Source of the DNA: Pisaster brevispinus
Taxonomy: Eukaryota > Echinodermata > Asteroidea > Forcipulatida > Asteriidae
Assembly: GCA_023634235.1 (NCBI GenBank)
Contig: JAMKCF010000001.1
Location: 17,618,258 to 17,682,257 of the forward strand
Length of the DNA: 64,000 bases
Direction of reading: 5' to 3'
Position 1 is the stretch's first letter. Every line of letters starts with the position of its first letter. Below the pieces are notes generated by a model that made no database searches, was not told the origin of the DNA, and was given only the letters and a program-made list of their open reading frames with translations. Of the stretch, positions 34,206 to 45,739 are shown one piece after another. Both the position numbers and the translations under genes were made by a program.

Positions 34206-35435
34206 ATGAAGAAGTCTAATGGAAGCTTACCACAATCCCTGTTACTTGGTGTTGGTGCTAGAGTTATGCTAACTAAAAACATTGATGTGTCAGACGGACT
34301 TGTTAATGGTGTCTTTGGAACTGTAACAAAAATAGTAATGTCACACGACAAATCTGATGAACCTAAGTGTATCAGAATTAAGTTTGATAACAACAAAGTT
34401 GGATTGAAACTGAAGAGACAATCTGCATCATCTTCAAACAATGAAGACAGTGTACCCATTGAGATACAGGAAGAAAACATTGGTAAAAAATGTGTACGGC
34501 ATCAGTTTCCATTGAAGTTAGCTTGGGCATGTACAGCACACAAAGTACAAGGAATGACAACTAATAAAGCAGTAGTGTGTCTTGATCATACTTTTGCAGC
34601 TGGACAAGCATATGTGAGTCTAAGTCGTGTTACATCACTTAATGGTCTTGTCATTGAAAGGTTTGATGAGAAGTACATATATTGCAATGAAGCAGTAGGT
34701 GATGCTCTGAAAAGGATGCATCTGTATATTGATGATGAAGATATGGAAGGTACAGAGCCATCTGTCAGTATGACCATTATGATGCATAACATCCAGGGAT
34801 TATATGCACATTATATGGACTTGAAATCCAACAGTGAAATGATGAAGGCAGATTTTATTTGTTTGACTGAAACATGGACTGAAGATCAGCTACAATATGA
34901 CATGCAATTGAATGATTTCAAAAGTTACCATCAACCAAGATGTCTTTATTATGATAGTTCAAGTCATTTAACTGAAACGTTACAGCATCAGTCTCATGGA
35001 GGTGTAGCAGTCTATGGTAGAACCAAGAGGTCAATGAGTAGACTTATGTTGCCAGTCCAAAATATAGAATACATTGCTTTCCAGATCATTTCCAATGTGA
35101 CAGTAGCAGTTGTTGTCATCTATCGACCAGCCTCATATGTGCTTCAGGATTTTATATCTAATATGAAGATCCTTGTGAATGAACTGCAGAAAGTATCAAG
35201 TAGATGCATAATAATGGGAGACTTTAATGAAGACATTCTGAATGTAAAGGCTACTTGTTCTTCAAGCATTGTGAATATGATGAGTGAGCATGGTTACAAG
35301 CAGTGTGTTGTAGATGCTACAACTATGAAAGGAACATTGATTGATCATGTGTATGTGAGAGGTTGTGATTCTGTTCAAACTCAAGTAATCCCTACTTATT
35401 ATAGCTACCATGAGGCTGTAAAGGTTGAAGTTTGA
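34206..35435 (+). CDS. Helentron C-terminus: helicase motifs V-VI and EEP endonuclease
   Basis: A 409-codon frame. It starts with the last helicase part: [16 protein letters not shown], then [19 protein letters not shown], then [19 protein letters not shown]. It continues at about 34770 into a complete endonuclease domain with [40 protein letters not shown] and YYSYHEAV. The EEP fold nicks DNA and is the diagnostic module of Helentrons. Identity to the fragment at 9153-10103 is high in these motifs but diverged elsewhere, so the two come from different Helentron lineages or ages. Confidence 0.88.
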   Translation: MKKSNGSLPQSLLLGVGARVMLTKNIDVSDGLVNGVFGTVTKIVMSHDKSDEPKCIRIKFDNNKVGLKLKRQSASSSNNEDSVPIEIQEENIGKKCVRHQFPLKLAWACTAHKVQGMTTNKAVVCLDHTFAAGQAYVSLSRVTSLNGLVIERFDEKYIYCNEAVGDALKRMHLYIDDEDMEGTEPSVSMTIMMHNIQGLYAHYMDLKSNSEMMKADFICLTETWTEDQLQYDMQLNDFKSYHQPRCLYYDSSSHLTETLQHQSHGGVAVYGRTKRSMSRLMLPVQNIEYIAFQIISNVTVAVVVIYRPASYVLQDFISNMKILVNELQKVSSRCIIMGDFNEDILNVKATCSSSIVNMMSEHGYKQCVVDATTMKGTLIDHVYVRGCDSVQTQVIPTYYSYHEAVKVEV

Positions 35436-35823
35436 ACTAATATTGGTGCTACATGTATTAATGGTTAATTTTGGTGTATACACAAATGTTTAAGTTTCAT
35501 GCACAACCCTTTACATATCATGCACACATCTTTACAAAATATGTTTTCTCATAATAAATGGAGTAGGTTTTTATGCTTGAGCGTAAAATGTATGATGATG
35601 ACCTTGAAAACATTTGATTGAGAATTATGGCGTTATGTTGTACAAAATATACACAGAAAACAAGTTGGAGAATACCACAAGGAGAGGGAAGTTGGTAATG
35701 AAACATTGTGAATTGTTTCTAACAGACCTGAGGGAAAAGTTTCAAAAATTTAATAATAAAGAGATGTTTCTCACACACAATTGAACAGAACACTGGATTA
35801 CATAACAGAAAACAGTGGAATTT

Positions 35824-36121
35824 TAGCAGTAAGAAAACAGTCAGATTTTTACAGTAAGAAAGCAGTCAGATTTTAACAGTAAGAAAGCGGTCAGATTTTA
35901 ACAGTAAGAAAGCAGTTAGATTTTAACATTAAGAAAGCAGTCAGATTTTAACAGTAAGAAAGCAGTCAGATTTTAACAGTAAGAAAGCAGTCAGATTTTA
36001 ACAGTAAGAAAGCAGTCAGATTTTAACAGTAAGAAAGCAGTCAGATTTAAACAGTAAGAAAACAGTCAGATTTAAACAGTAAGAAAGCAGTTAGATTTTA
36101 ACAGTAAGAAAGCAGTTGGAT
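35824..36121 (+). repeat. 25-bp minisatellite, about 12 copies
   Basis: The unit ACAGTAAGAAAGCAGTCAGA plus TTTTA is repeated head to tail with a few substitutions (for example AAACAGT or GTTAGA variants). It lies about 390 bp past the Helentron stop codon and may belong to the Helentron 3' region. There are no unique spacers, so it is not CRISPR-like. Confidence 0.9.
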
Positions 36122-37150
36122 TTGTGGCCTATACATATGTTTAGCTTAGAATCTAATTTTATAATCACATTTGAGCAAAAGTAAATTATGCTCAATGTAC
36201 AGTGTATGTACTTCGAGTTTGATTTATTATTAAAAGAAAAAGTATTTGTTTAGATATAAATGATCCACAAACCATAAACCACATAATTAAGTTATTCTTG
36301 GAAATGTAAAAAATCATATTTTTCAGTCTTGTACAATTCAGTGTATTATGCAAATGTATGACCATTGAGAACTAAAATAGTAATTTGTTAATCATTGACA
36401 CACAGATAGTAATGGAGAGGTAAAACACCAGAAGTAGATGCACCACCTGTTGTTTATGAGAATCTTCTGAGGTCCAATGGGGTGAGTAAACACCCCTACT
36501 CAGCAAGGACATCTCATGTCATCTGGCCCGTCTTGTGTTCTCAAGAGGCAAGACACAATGGCCAAACTCAACTGGACTATCCCTACCACAATGTGTCTTC
36601 AGACCTGAACTAATGGCTGAACACCGCTACTGAGACAGGGACATCTGCTGCCATCTAGTGGGCCAACACAATACCGTCTGTCACATGAGTTGATATTCTG
36701 ATCTCCAAACTTGGGATATTCACAAAGGTGCACTCTAAGGTAAGCTACGCATCAGCATGGGCATTATCTTTTTGGTGAAAAGGCATTTTTCTAAATTTTA
36801 GTTTTAAAGATTGCATGTACAGTATTGAACGTTCTGTTTTTACTAATTTAAAAAAAGTCTGCTGCAAATAACCCTTAAATGAAACTACTTATTTCATAAA
36901 TGTTCAGCAGGATTGATGTTCTTTTGTAGATGTGTACAAGTGTTTTATCAGCGCTACACTTTATGCGTGATCTTTTAATGCTAAAGCTGATCATGCAAGT
37001 ATGGTCTGATTCCTACTCATTCATTTGATACAAAGCCCTTGGGCATTATAATTTAAACATTTTTTACTAATCAGACAAAATCATACTAATTTTGATAATG
37101 TCTTGTTTTACGTAGTGCTGTACCCTCATATTTTCTGTGGAAAAGCAGTG
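36122..37150. other. No gene seen
   Basis: AT-rich sequence with no supported frame. A weak internal similarity exists between about 36480-36530 and 36620-36670 ('CACCxCTACTxAGxxAxGGACATCT'), suggesting a diverged repeat. Confidence 0.5.
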
Positions 37151-37735
37151 TGACAGTCTCCTGCTCCTGAGTGTACTACTGAACTAGTTTGGAGCAGTAT
37201 GGCGTGACCCGTACCATACTAACGACATGAGTTGCTAAAAAGTGTGCTGCCCCTGAGTGTACTACTGAACTGGTTGGAAACAGTATGGCATGACCCATAC
37301 CGTACTAAAGACATGAGGTGCTACACAGTGTCCTGCCCCTGAGTGTACTACTGAACTGGTTGGAAACAGTATGGCATGACCCATACCGTACTAACGACAT
37401 GAGGTGCTACACAGTGTCCTGCCCTTGAGTGTAATACTGAACTGGTTTGAAACAGTATGGCATGACCCATACCGTACTAACGACATGAGGTGCTACACAG
37501 TCTCATGCCCCTGAGTGTACTACTCAACTGGTTTGGAGCAGTATGGCATGACCCATACCGTACTAACGACATGAGGTTCTACAGTGTCCTGCCCCTGAGT
37601 GTACTACTGAACTGGTTTGAAACAGTATGGCATGACCCATACCGTACTAACGACATGAGGTGCTACACAGTCTCATGCCCCTGAGTGTACTTCTAAACTG
37701 GTACGGAGCAGTATAGCATGACCCTTACAGTGTGC
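37150..37735 (+). repeat. 86-bp tandem repeat, seven copies
   Basis: The phrase CCTGAGTGTACTACTGAACT recurs with starts 86 bp apart (the GTGTAC core at 37171, 37257, 37343, 37429, 37515, then 84 bp to 37599, then 37685). Each unit also contains ATGGCATGACCCATACCGTA and CTAACGACATGAGGTGCTAC. Copies are 85-95 percent alike by eye. The plus-strand frame 37490-37684 is a product of the repeat. Confidence 0.9.
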
Positions 37736-37803
37736 AGCTTTTGTTGATCAAATTGTTATAAAAGTTACTTAGCACCAGTGAGTAATGCACAAATAAATTG
37801 CTT

Positions 37804-38140
37804 GAGGCGTGTTGTGGCTGAGCGGTCTAGTTCACTGGACCCAAGCCCTGGTGTTGTCAGCAGCAGAGTGTGGGTTCGATACCCGGTCATGACACTTGTG
37901 CCCTTGAGCAAGGCACTTAACCATAATTGCTTTATAAAAAGATGGGAAGGTAGTGCAATCTGCTCTACCAGCCAGGCTTCTTGTGGATGATACCCTTGCC
38001 TACATGCTTATGGACTGTGAAGGTGGTAACCCTGTTTCAGCCCAGGAATACATGTAGGTGGCGACATACCCCTGGTGAAAGTTTATTTGGGTCATTAGCC
38101 CAAATCAGTTACGTGAAGATTCACCTTAAAGTGGTTAACC
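37804..38140 (+). mobile_element. tRNA-derived SINE
   Basis: The head resembles a tRNA with a long variable arm. The A box is TGGCTGAGCGG (37815-37825) and the B box is GGTTCGATACC (37873-37883). It is followed by ACACTTGTGCCCTTGAGCAA and GGCACTTAACC, a body motif widespread in SINEs of marine animals. The A and B boxes are RNA polymerase III promoter elements. It is not a working tRNA, because no acceptor stem pairing or proper 3' end is seen. The right boundary near 38140 is approximate. Confidence 0.72.
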
Positions 38141-39599
38141 GTGGCCTTGTGAGTGTAATTTTGATTTTTAGCATAAGATCTTATTTGTTAGGGGGTGGGT
38201 GTCTCAAAAGCCGGGTACATTCTAGGCACAATATACAATTAGCATTCCTGTGGCACACACCCCAAACCATTAGACTGCCAGTACACTCCGTGGCACCACG
38301 TCATTGTGCCAAAGTGCGAGAGCATTCTACACAAGTGAATACTAGCATGAATATTTGAATCCATCGTTATGGTGGTCGTCAATGGAACAATCTATGAGCA
38401 CGCACTGGGATAGTTATGTAACCTAATTAGAATGTTCCAACCATTCCGACTTTTGAAATGCTCCCTAATCGAACAAGGTTGGTACTCTGAAATAAAGTTG
38501 TAATGTTGCATGTTAAGGCATGACAATTTTTTGTTGTTGCAATTTTGCAAAAAGTGGCCTACTTTTAAGTAGAGAGGTACAACATTTACAAATAGAACAA
38601 TAAGCCGGCTCAGTGCTACTAGTTTCAAACCCATAACGATTAAAAGGGTGTTAAAGGAATAAATGTACAACAGTTTGAAGGGGAAAAAAAGCAAAATCCC
38701 CAAATAAATTGTAGAAAAGTTTGTATTTCTTTAGCAGGGATGCAAATTTAAAAGTTGTTGTGCTTGCAAATGTAAGTGCATTGGTATGATGAGGGATGGT
38801 TCTTGTTACACATTTTTTCGAAATAACTGTGTATAGAGTTTTGGGTTTCTTCATAATAGGCCTATGTGTGTCTATAAACACAGACAAAGACCGTGTCCTA
38901 GCCGTTGTTTGTGATTTGTGGAGGGGAAGTACTTTTGCTTATGTGTACTGTTTTCTACGTGTATAAAAGTTTGGGTGCACATGCATACTGAACAGTTTCA
39001 AACTTTGTTTGTGGTGGGTAAAGGACACTGTCAAAAGCCTACTTGCAGAATACTTTATGTACAGTGCAAGACACTGCTACACAATGTATACTAATGAAAC
39101 ATGTACATTATTGTAGATTTTCTTAGTAGCGTTTTTTGAGATTGAAACTTGTAGTGGCTAGGATGGCACAACAAAATGATTATTGTAATTTGTATTCCAA
39201 TCCTTAAATAAAAAACTTTGCTGCATGTACTTGTACTTCTCTCTACAGACTGTAAAGAACATTATCTTGGGGGAGGGGTGTGGGTATTCTTAAAATGGGT
39301 AACTGTCTAATGGTGCTGTAAATGTACATGATTAAACTGATGCATATTGCTTTCTGTAGCATTGGACTTTGCACAGAGGAAAACAACAATCTGGATCGAT
39401 GTAGTCATAATAACAATTATAACATAACAGGGTTCTTGTATAGCACTTTCCGACACCGTTATTATTATCTCTCTTTTTTTTCAAAACGATAAGCAGAGCT
39501 TTGTTTTGAATTATGAGACCCTTTTATGTAGCACCTTCTAATGCTTTACAATCAGCAGCCACATTCAGAAACACCAGGGGAAACCCATTCTCTTCATGA
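38141..39599. other. No gene seen
   Basis: AT-rich, with no supported coding region. Short frames around 38392-38887 on the minus strand lack any recognisable motif. Confidence 0.5.
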
Positions 39600-39790
39600 C
39601 AAGTGTTAAACTGTGTTCTTACCTGCATTACACAGCACACAGGACCTACAACTTTATGTCCCATCCGAAAGACAAAACAGTAATGACGTTAACAAGTACC
39701 ATGACCAGGACTCAAACCCACACTCTGCTGATCAGAAACACCTAAGCTTGAGTCCGGAGCTCCACGTTACATTTGAATATCTCACTCATA
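39600..39790 (-). mobile_element. SINE fragment, minus strand
   Basis: On the minus strand it reads AGTGTGGGTTTGAGTCCTGG (a B-box-like GGTTTGAGTCC). It continues with TCATGGTACTTGTTAACGTC and later GGATGGGACATAAAGTTGTA, then GGTCCTGTGTGCTGTGT. The 'CTTTCGGATGGGAC...GGTCCTGTGTG' body is a recurrent SINE segment in invertebrates. The A box is not clear, so the copy is partial. Confidence 0.5.
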
Positions 39791-40479
39791 AAACTCTGAA
39801 ACACCAATACTTAATGTAGAGGTTCCACAGATCATAACAAGTTTGAATATGGTGCAAGATGTATGCAAAAAAAAAATAATAATAAAAAAAATTTAGTACC
39901 AGTGTTTCATGAGTCAGACATGAAAATAGTACATGTATCTTGTTATGCTGTAATTGCACATTCTGTGATCAGTAAACATTATATATTATGAGCTGTGGTA
40001 TGCGTTTCAAGTTGATAATTACTAGTGATATTGATATGGGTCATTAGGCTGAACTTGCATACTTGTGGTACTGTTTAATGAGTTGTCTCTTTGGTAATTA
40101 TGGGAAATAGTTTGACAACCCTCACAAATAAAATAAACAAAGCATACACTAACAATTTAAGTACAAAAAGTAATCAGACGTGCTAATTCAAATTTATTGA
40201 CAGTTATTTTTGGAGTGTTAGTTGAGACCAGTGTGTACTTTATGAGATATTTTCTAATCAGTCTTGTTCAACAGGGAAAAATGTACTTCTGGAATGATTA
40301 CCACATATTTAATACTGACTTCCCTATAAGTGACTAGTTCAACATATTTGATCTGTTGATGTAACTACATTTATTTGAGCCACTGTGTGATGCAGGAATA
40401 AAAAAGTTACATGTGATTTGTTTTTGTTACTTGTACGTGTCATGATTTATGAGTTGTCATTTTTACAGATTCTGAAGCA
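39791..40479. other. No gene seen
   Basis: AT-rich sequence with an A/T run near 39868-39890. No supported coding region or repeat. Confidence 0.5.
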
Positions 40480-41163
40480 TTGTTGGAGGTCATTTTCAAA
40501 AACATTTTTTTGCAATTCTTGTAAGCTACAAAACAACACAAACTATACGACCTCATGACATGTGGTTCAGGAGACATGATTTTTTTTAAAGAATAAGCTT
40601 TTAATTACCTTAATTCGACACCTGATGACGTCACAGAAAAAAATTGTGTTTTTCATACTTAAAAATTTTGTAAAGAACACGATGGTAATTTTTTTTCCGA
40701 TCTAATGTATTCTTACGAAAACCCTATACGTACATAGGAATTACATGTGCTGCTCGTGTACAAATCGAATGGGCTGTGCACAAAGCAATTGGTCCTCTGT
40801 CGGTTAGGAATTAAATAAACGAGCTACGCATTTCACGGTGTTTTCCTAGACTCGTGAAAGTCCCAATCTCATAAAGGTCCTCACGTTATTGCACGACCCA
40901 TAGAGAAGATCATCTATTAATGCCCTATTGACTGGGTCTAGTCTTTGAAGACGTCCCTTTTTACAAGTTTTAACGATTAATTATTAATTATATTGGTATT
41001 GTGATTAGTGTTTTGGGCCTGAAACATCCCTTATTACAAGCATTGAACTTTTCTTTTTTTTCATTTGGTAAAACATTTGCCTACAGTTTTGTTTTTCTAA
41101 AATTGACATTTGGTGGTTAGAAAAGTCATGTGTTAAGTCAATAGGTTTTTTGGGAAAGAAAGA
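40480..41163 (-). mobile_element. Helitron family A, copy 5, 3' truncated
   Basis: Starts within a diverged 144-bp unit (GTGGTTCAGGAGACATGATT). It continues through the CACCTGATGACGTCACAG segment and ends at the family's 5' terminus (GGGAAAGAAAGA on +, 41163). The terminal hairpin and CTAG are missing. A different internal segment near 40850-41040 suggests an older subfamily. Confidence 0.68.
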
Positions 41164-41173
41164 ATAATAATAA

Positions 41174-42542
41174 CTAGATGTAAGTGATTGTAACTTACAA
41201 TCACACAGCTGTTCCGTTCTGCTGACCTAAAAAGTTCTGTTTTGTTGCCCAAGATATGAACTGATTCTGTATTTTGTGTATGGGACGTAGTGTTGTTCGA
41301 AATGATCAATGCTTGTTTTGCAGAGTGATAATATCAGTGTTAACTAGTTTAATTAAGTTCGGATCTTGTTTTAGACCGGAAGTTAAGGTCAAAGTGAGGT
41401 CATCTTGTTTTGTTAAAATGTTTCAAGTGTGGTAAGCTACAATACAACACAAACATTACGACTTAATGACATATGGTTCAGGAGATATGATTTATTTAAG
41501 TTTGAACTTCCTGTTTGGACCGGAAGTAAAGGTCAACGTCAGGTCACGATTATACAAAGTGTTGCAAGAGTTGTAAGCCACTATACAACACAAACATTAC
41601 GACTTTATGACATGTGGTTTAGGAGATATGATTTTGTAAAGATTTGAGCTTCCTGTTTGGACCGGAAGTAAAGGTCAAAGTGACGTCATCACTTAAAATA
41701 AAATTTTGCAAATGTTGTAAGCTACAATACAACACAAACAATACGACTTAATGATATATGGTTGATGACGTCACAGCAAAAAAATTGTGTTTTTCGTACT
41801 AGTAAATTTTACAAGGAACACGATGGTAAAAAAAAAATCCGATCGATGCATTCTAAAAAAAAAAACCTAAGCCTACATTGGGATTACATGTGCTGCGTGT
41901 ACAAATCGATTGGGCTGCGCACAAAGCTACATGGATGCATGGCTCAAAGAAAACTTGTGACTGGGTGTAGACTATGAAGGCCTACCTTTTTACCCACGGT
42001 TGCAAGTTTTACCAATTAAATATTAATTATATAGGTCCTTTGATTAGATTTTTGGGCATGAAACATCTCCTATCAAAAGCACTTAATTTTTCTTAACAAA
42101 TTATGTCAATTAGGAAACTAATTAGTGCATTTAATTGAAAATAATGTGTTTTTGACTGTCAAAACTTTTACACTTTCAGCACCATGTGTTTTGTACACAG
42201 AGCGAAAACGCGCCAACAATTGACGTCATGATGACGTGACAGTGAAAAATATGCGGACTTCCCCATCCACAATGTGGAACGAGTCCGTAACTGAAAACAA
42301 ATTGAGAATCGGATGTATACTTCTTGAGATATGATGGGCACAAGATTGACTAATTAAATATTCATACTGCTGTCACATGAATAATTAATTAAGAATGTTT
42401 AATTATTTACATCTAAAATTTAGTTCAAGACATAAGCTTTCATATGGTAAAACATTTGCCTACAGTTTTGTTTTTCTAAAATTGACATTTGGTGGTTAGA
42501 AAAGTCATGTGTTAAGTCAATAGGTTTTTTGGGAAAGAAAGA
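41174..42542 (-). mobile_element. Helitron family A, copy 6
   Basis: Complete termini: CTAG at 41174-41177 with the GTGATTGTAA hairpin, and TCTTTCTTTCCC at 42542. A perfect DR5 lies at 41386-41402, followed by two 144-bp units. A later unit carries a changed second half site (AGGTCAAAGTGACGTCA near 41671). The right half closely resembles copy 1. Confidence 0.78.
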
Positions 42543-42570
42543 ATAATAATAATAATAATAAAAAAAAATA

Positions 42571-42893
42571 AAAATCTGGACAGAAACAATAGCTGTTCCG
42601 ACTGAAAGTTCGGAACAGCTAATAAAAAAAAATAAAAATCTCGACAGAAACAATAGCTGTTCCGACTACCACGTCGGAACAGCTAAAAAAAAATTAAAAT
42701 CTGGACAGAAACAATAGCTGTTCCGACTGAAAGTTCGGAACAGCTAATAATAATAATAATAATAATAAAAACTAAAAATCTGGACAGAAACAATAGCTGT
42801 TCCGACTGAAAGTTCGGAACAGCTAATAATAATTTTAAAAAATAAAAATCTGGACAGAAACAATAGCTGTTCCGACTGAAAGTTCGGAACAGC
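42571..42893 (+). repeat. Array of five short hairpin units (AGCTGTTCCGA type)
   Basis: Five units at about 42571, 42640, 42700, 42779 and 42849. Each reads CTGGACAGAAACAAT followed by a hairpin with arms AGCTGTTCCGA and TCGGAACAGCT and an 8-base loop, ending CTAATAA. Unit 2 has a changed loop with paired changes that lengthen its stem by one (AGCTGTTCCGAC/GTCGGAACAGCT). The units are separated by A/T-rich simple repeats. Confidence 0.85.
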
Positions 42894-42904
42894 TAATAAT
42901 TATT

Positions 42905-44551
42905 CGACGCGGAACATTTGGTCGTGCGTTCTCCACGGTACCCTTTGCTCGAATGATACGAGTAAAGATTTAACCTCCCTCTTAAGTTCTTTCGTAAACA
43001 TAAGGTACTGTGTTAAAATTATCCAAGATCACCCCTTTATCATAAACCATACGATAGTCTTTTTTCATTTCTTTTGTATGAACAGTTTTCTTCTTTGTAT
43101 ATCGTACCTTATGTGGCTCTGTGACTGTAATGACCAAATCATGTCGGTTATTCTTAACCAAATCAACAACTGAATTGAAATTGATCTGTTGGGCATTTCT
43201 GAAATTGAGCGTAAACCCTCTAACTTTACAAGTTTTTCCTGTATCTAGTTGGTAAGCGTAATTTTTGGGTCCGCCAGATACAAAACATTTAATATATTGA
43301 CCGTCATTTGGATTGATTTCATTCGTCAATTCACCCAAATAATCACCCAGGGGGGGGGGGGGGTTTGTATTCACCCGGTCTATCTACGAATATCACACTG
43401 TCCGTATCAAAATACAACACTTTGTCTTGAAGCTTTTCTAACACTTTGTATAACTTTAATCTCGCATGCGCCCCAAAAACTGTTTAACATGAGTTTTGAC
43501 AGAGCCCTCAATCCAGGATTTACACCATCCTCCTCAGTTTTACACCAACTCGGTTTTCCCGAGCTCTCCCGTTTGAGTTTGAGAAATGAATCGATGTAAC
43601 CGCTGAATAACCTCCCCGATTTGGTAATCGGATTATACAGTTCTCTTTGATCAAAATGCCACACGGAGTGTATGGAGATAACACAGTACCCTAACTCAAT
43701 AGCTTTATTGACCTCTATTGTTACCCAAGTACTGTGTAAAGCCCTCTGTTCATTGTTATGTCTACACGGTGATTGTTGTTTACTTTTTACGCAGGTTCTA
43801 CATAATGGGAACATTAGCTTGCCCAATAGTTTACACGGTAGCAGAGGATGGTATAGGAATTTAGGAGGGAGAAGTTCACGCTTGATCAATCCAAAAAATT
43901 TTGAAACTATCAGTTATAATTCACATTCCCACATTTCTACATAATCAAAATCAGCGTGTGTTTGAAGAAACAACGCTTTTTGCAAGGTTCTTGCGTACAG
44001 TTCGGACATGGGTGTCAAATTTACAGGATTTATGGTATCTCGATTCGTGTAACAGAGTGGGCAACCGTGAAAAAAACATCCGTGAAACTCAAACAGCGTT
44101 CGACCCTCTCTGCTAAAGCCATCCAACCTATACTTTCCAATCTTCTCCTCTCCACCATTGTACGCATGCTGAATGTGAATTCCCTCCTACTTTTTTATCT
44201 TAACCAGCGTATGGCCTTTTGGGATTGTTTATCAGAACAATTATAACCATTCGGCGGAAGTACCGCAATGGTTTTGGGGGTCAGGAAATTTCGTCTGAAA
44301 ACCAGATTACATGCCGAAGCTATCATTATACATTTCTTAAAAGGATCAACTCCCTTATCCATAGGTTCAGTGGATGTTACCCTCTGAAATAACAGTTTGA
44401 ACTGAATACAGCATTGCCTCAATACATCAACATCACTCACGCAATATGCCAATAATTCATCCTGAAGATTAAATGGCAAATCGTTCATCTTTTCTGTTTC
44501 GTACCATGCATAAAACTCTGTCCTTTCTGGACTCATACTATCAGGACCATA
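42905..44551 (-). pseudogene. Polinton/adintovirus-type DNA polymerase B, C-terminal part, broken
   Basis: The minus-strand frames together cover the palm, thumb and C-terminal parts of a protein-primed family B DNA polymerase. Visible pieces are YYGPDSMSPE and LLAYCVSDVDVLRQC (44380-44550, an exonuclease/linker-region block), FEFHGCFFHGCPLC (about 44040-44090), the motif B-like ALSKLMLNSFWGA (near 43470-43500), the motif C aspartates YFDTDSVIF (about 43395-43420), and the family-specific FVSGGPKNYAYQL and KVRGFTLNF (about 43200-43270). Several frameshifts and stops break it. One of them lies at a C tract of about 14 bases (43349-43362) just after motif C. In this family the enzyme replicates the element from a terminal protein primer. 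The 5' part continues across a solo LTR at 44556-45735. Confidence 0.8.
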
Positions 44552-45739
44552 GTATTGTGACGAGATTGGGGTGGACCGACACAAGTCTAATCTTCCTTTA
44601 TTTGGTAAGGTTCTTGAACCTTCTGTCTGGAAGCAGGGTGGAGGAGAGCGCAATGTAAGTGGCAGGTCTCGGTGACCAATCCAGCGCGAGCAGCTGCCGA
44701 GAGCGTGCTCTTGGCATGGATACAGGCAGGCGTTGTCCGATCATTGGTGGTTGGATGATGCCTGGGTGTGTCCAGGCCAAGTGCTGCAGCGTGGCTTGTC
44801 CGGGCGTGCCCGCCCGGCCTGGCAGAGTGATTTTAGCAAGCTAAGAGAACAGACGTGTTTTTAGAAGGTCCTTGCGAAAGACGTAAAGCTTTGGTGGTGC
44901 AGCTACAAACACCGGGTGAGTGTAGTTTGCCGTTGCTGTTCGGCCGGACGCACATTGCTGCCTCCGACCTACTTCCGAAACCTGTAAACTGTGTAACTTG
45001 CTGAGTGTAGCGTTCCGTTCAGCGATCCAGTGTGGACAGTGTCAATGTAAACCGTCAGTGCGTAAATTGTTGCTTTGCGATTGTGGGCAGTGATTTGAGC
45101 TACCTTGTAGGATAGTTGTGACGAAGTGGCGGCTAATAGTTGAGTTCCCAGAGAACTTGGATGGCACAGGGGCGATCATAGAGATTGTCTTGGTGTGGCT
45201 GTTCATTATTAGTCGAGTAGTCCAACTGGAGGTAAACTCAGATAGAAGCACTGTAAACAATCGGCGTGCTAGTGCGTGCGTTTGGTCGCTAAAACTGCTT
45301 GGTAGTACTGGATGTTTGCGCAAGGGTGCACTCGGGAAGCCAAGGTTTGTTAAAGGCTTGTTAAAGGGTAGAGCAAGGAAATATAATTTCCGCAAGAGAT
45401 TGTTGCCCAGAGGCAACAAAGAGAATTGCACAGAGGCAATAAAGAGGATTGCCCAGGAGGCAATAAGTGAGAATTGACACAGTGCCAGAGTCATTTTATT
45501 TGTGTGTCCTCCCCAGTGAGTTATCCTGCCCTGCCCAAGAGTGCCCAGACAACCAGTTATCAATCGGCGGTAAATCTCCTCCAAACGAGCTCACATCCCT
45601 GGGCCTGAGATTGCTCGAAGTATTTCCTAGGTCCGAGGAAGCATTTGGATTCGGGGTTTGGGAGACTTTCGCTACAGATGGTGAACCTCTCTCTGACTTC
45701 TGAATTTGAATGAGACTCGCGGGAAATCCGCCACAGTAT
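44552..45739. mobile_element. Solo LTR inserted in the polymerase gene, with 4-bp target duplication
   Basis: The LTR itself spans 44556-45735 (1,180 bp), beginning TGTGACGAG and ending GCCACA. It is flanked by GTAT at 44552-44555 and 45736-45739. The polymerase reading resumes exactly across the insertion (QYYGPDSM on one side, ALPEAKYCG on the other), which proves it is an insertion. GC content is higher than in the surroundings. An AATAAA-type signal lies near 45438 on the plus strand. No gag-pol interior exists here, so it is a solo LTR left by recombination. It is probably Gypsy-like from the TGTGAC...ACA ends, but that is a guess. All frames inside it (for example 45042-45584) are unsupported. 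Confidence 0.82.

Larger units (their letters stand above)
25401..35450 (+). mobile_element. Autonomous Helentron (Helitron2 type), nearly complete but mutated
   Basis: The coding sequence runs in one direction from 25615 to 35435. It originally encoded one very long multi-domain protein: N-terminal repeats, PHD finger, tegument-protease-like domain, OTU protease, lysine-rich repeats, zinc-binding and Helitron N-terminal domains, HUH Rep nuclease, PIF1/Pif1-like helicase and EEP endonuclease. The presence of the C-terminal endonuclease and an OTU domain marks it as a Helentron rather than a canonical Helitron. It is interrupted by about six frameshifts or stops (near 26145, 27515, 28030, 28930, 33896 and 33990-34165). 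It is therefore probably inactive, though young enough that every domain can be read. Confidence 0.85.

Noticed and set aside
35824..36121. Regularly spaced short repeats that might look like a CRISPR array
   Set aside because: The 25-bp units are directly adjacent with no unique spacers, and the DNA is animal nuclear DNA. It is a minisatellite.
37804..37885. tRNA gene (A and B boxes present)
   Set aside because: There is no acceptor-stem pairing, the anticodon arm is not convincing, and the sequence runs into a SINE body with the CTTGAGCAAGGCACTTAACC signature.
45042..45584. 180-codon minus frame and the overlapping plus frame 45118-45477
   Set aside because: They lie entirely inside the solo LTR and have no protein motif.
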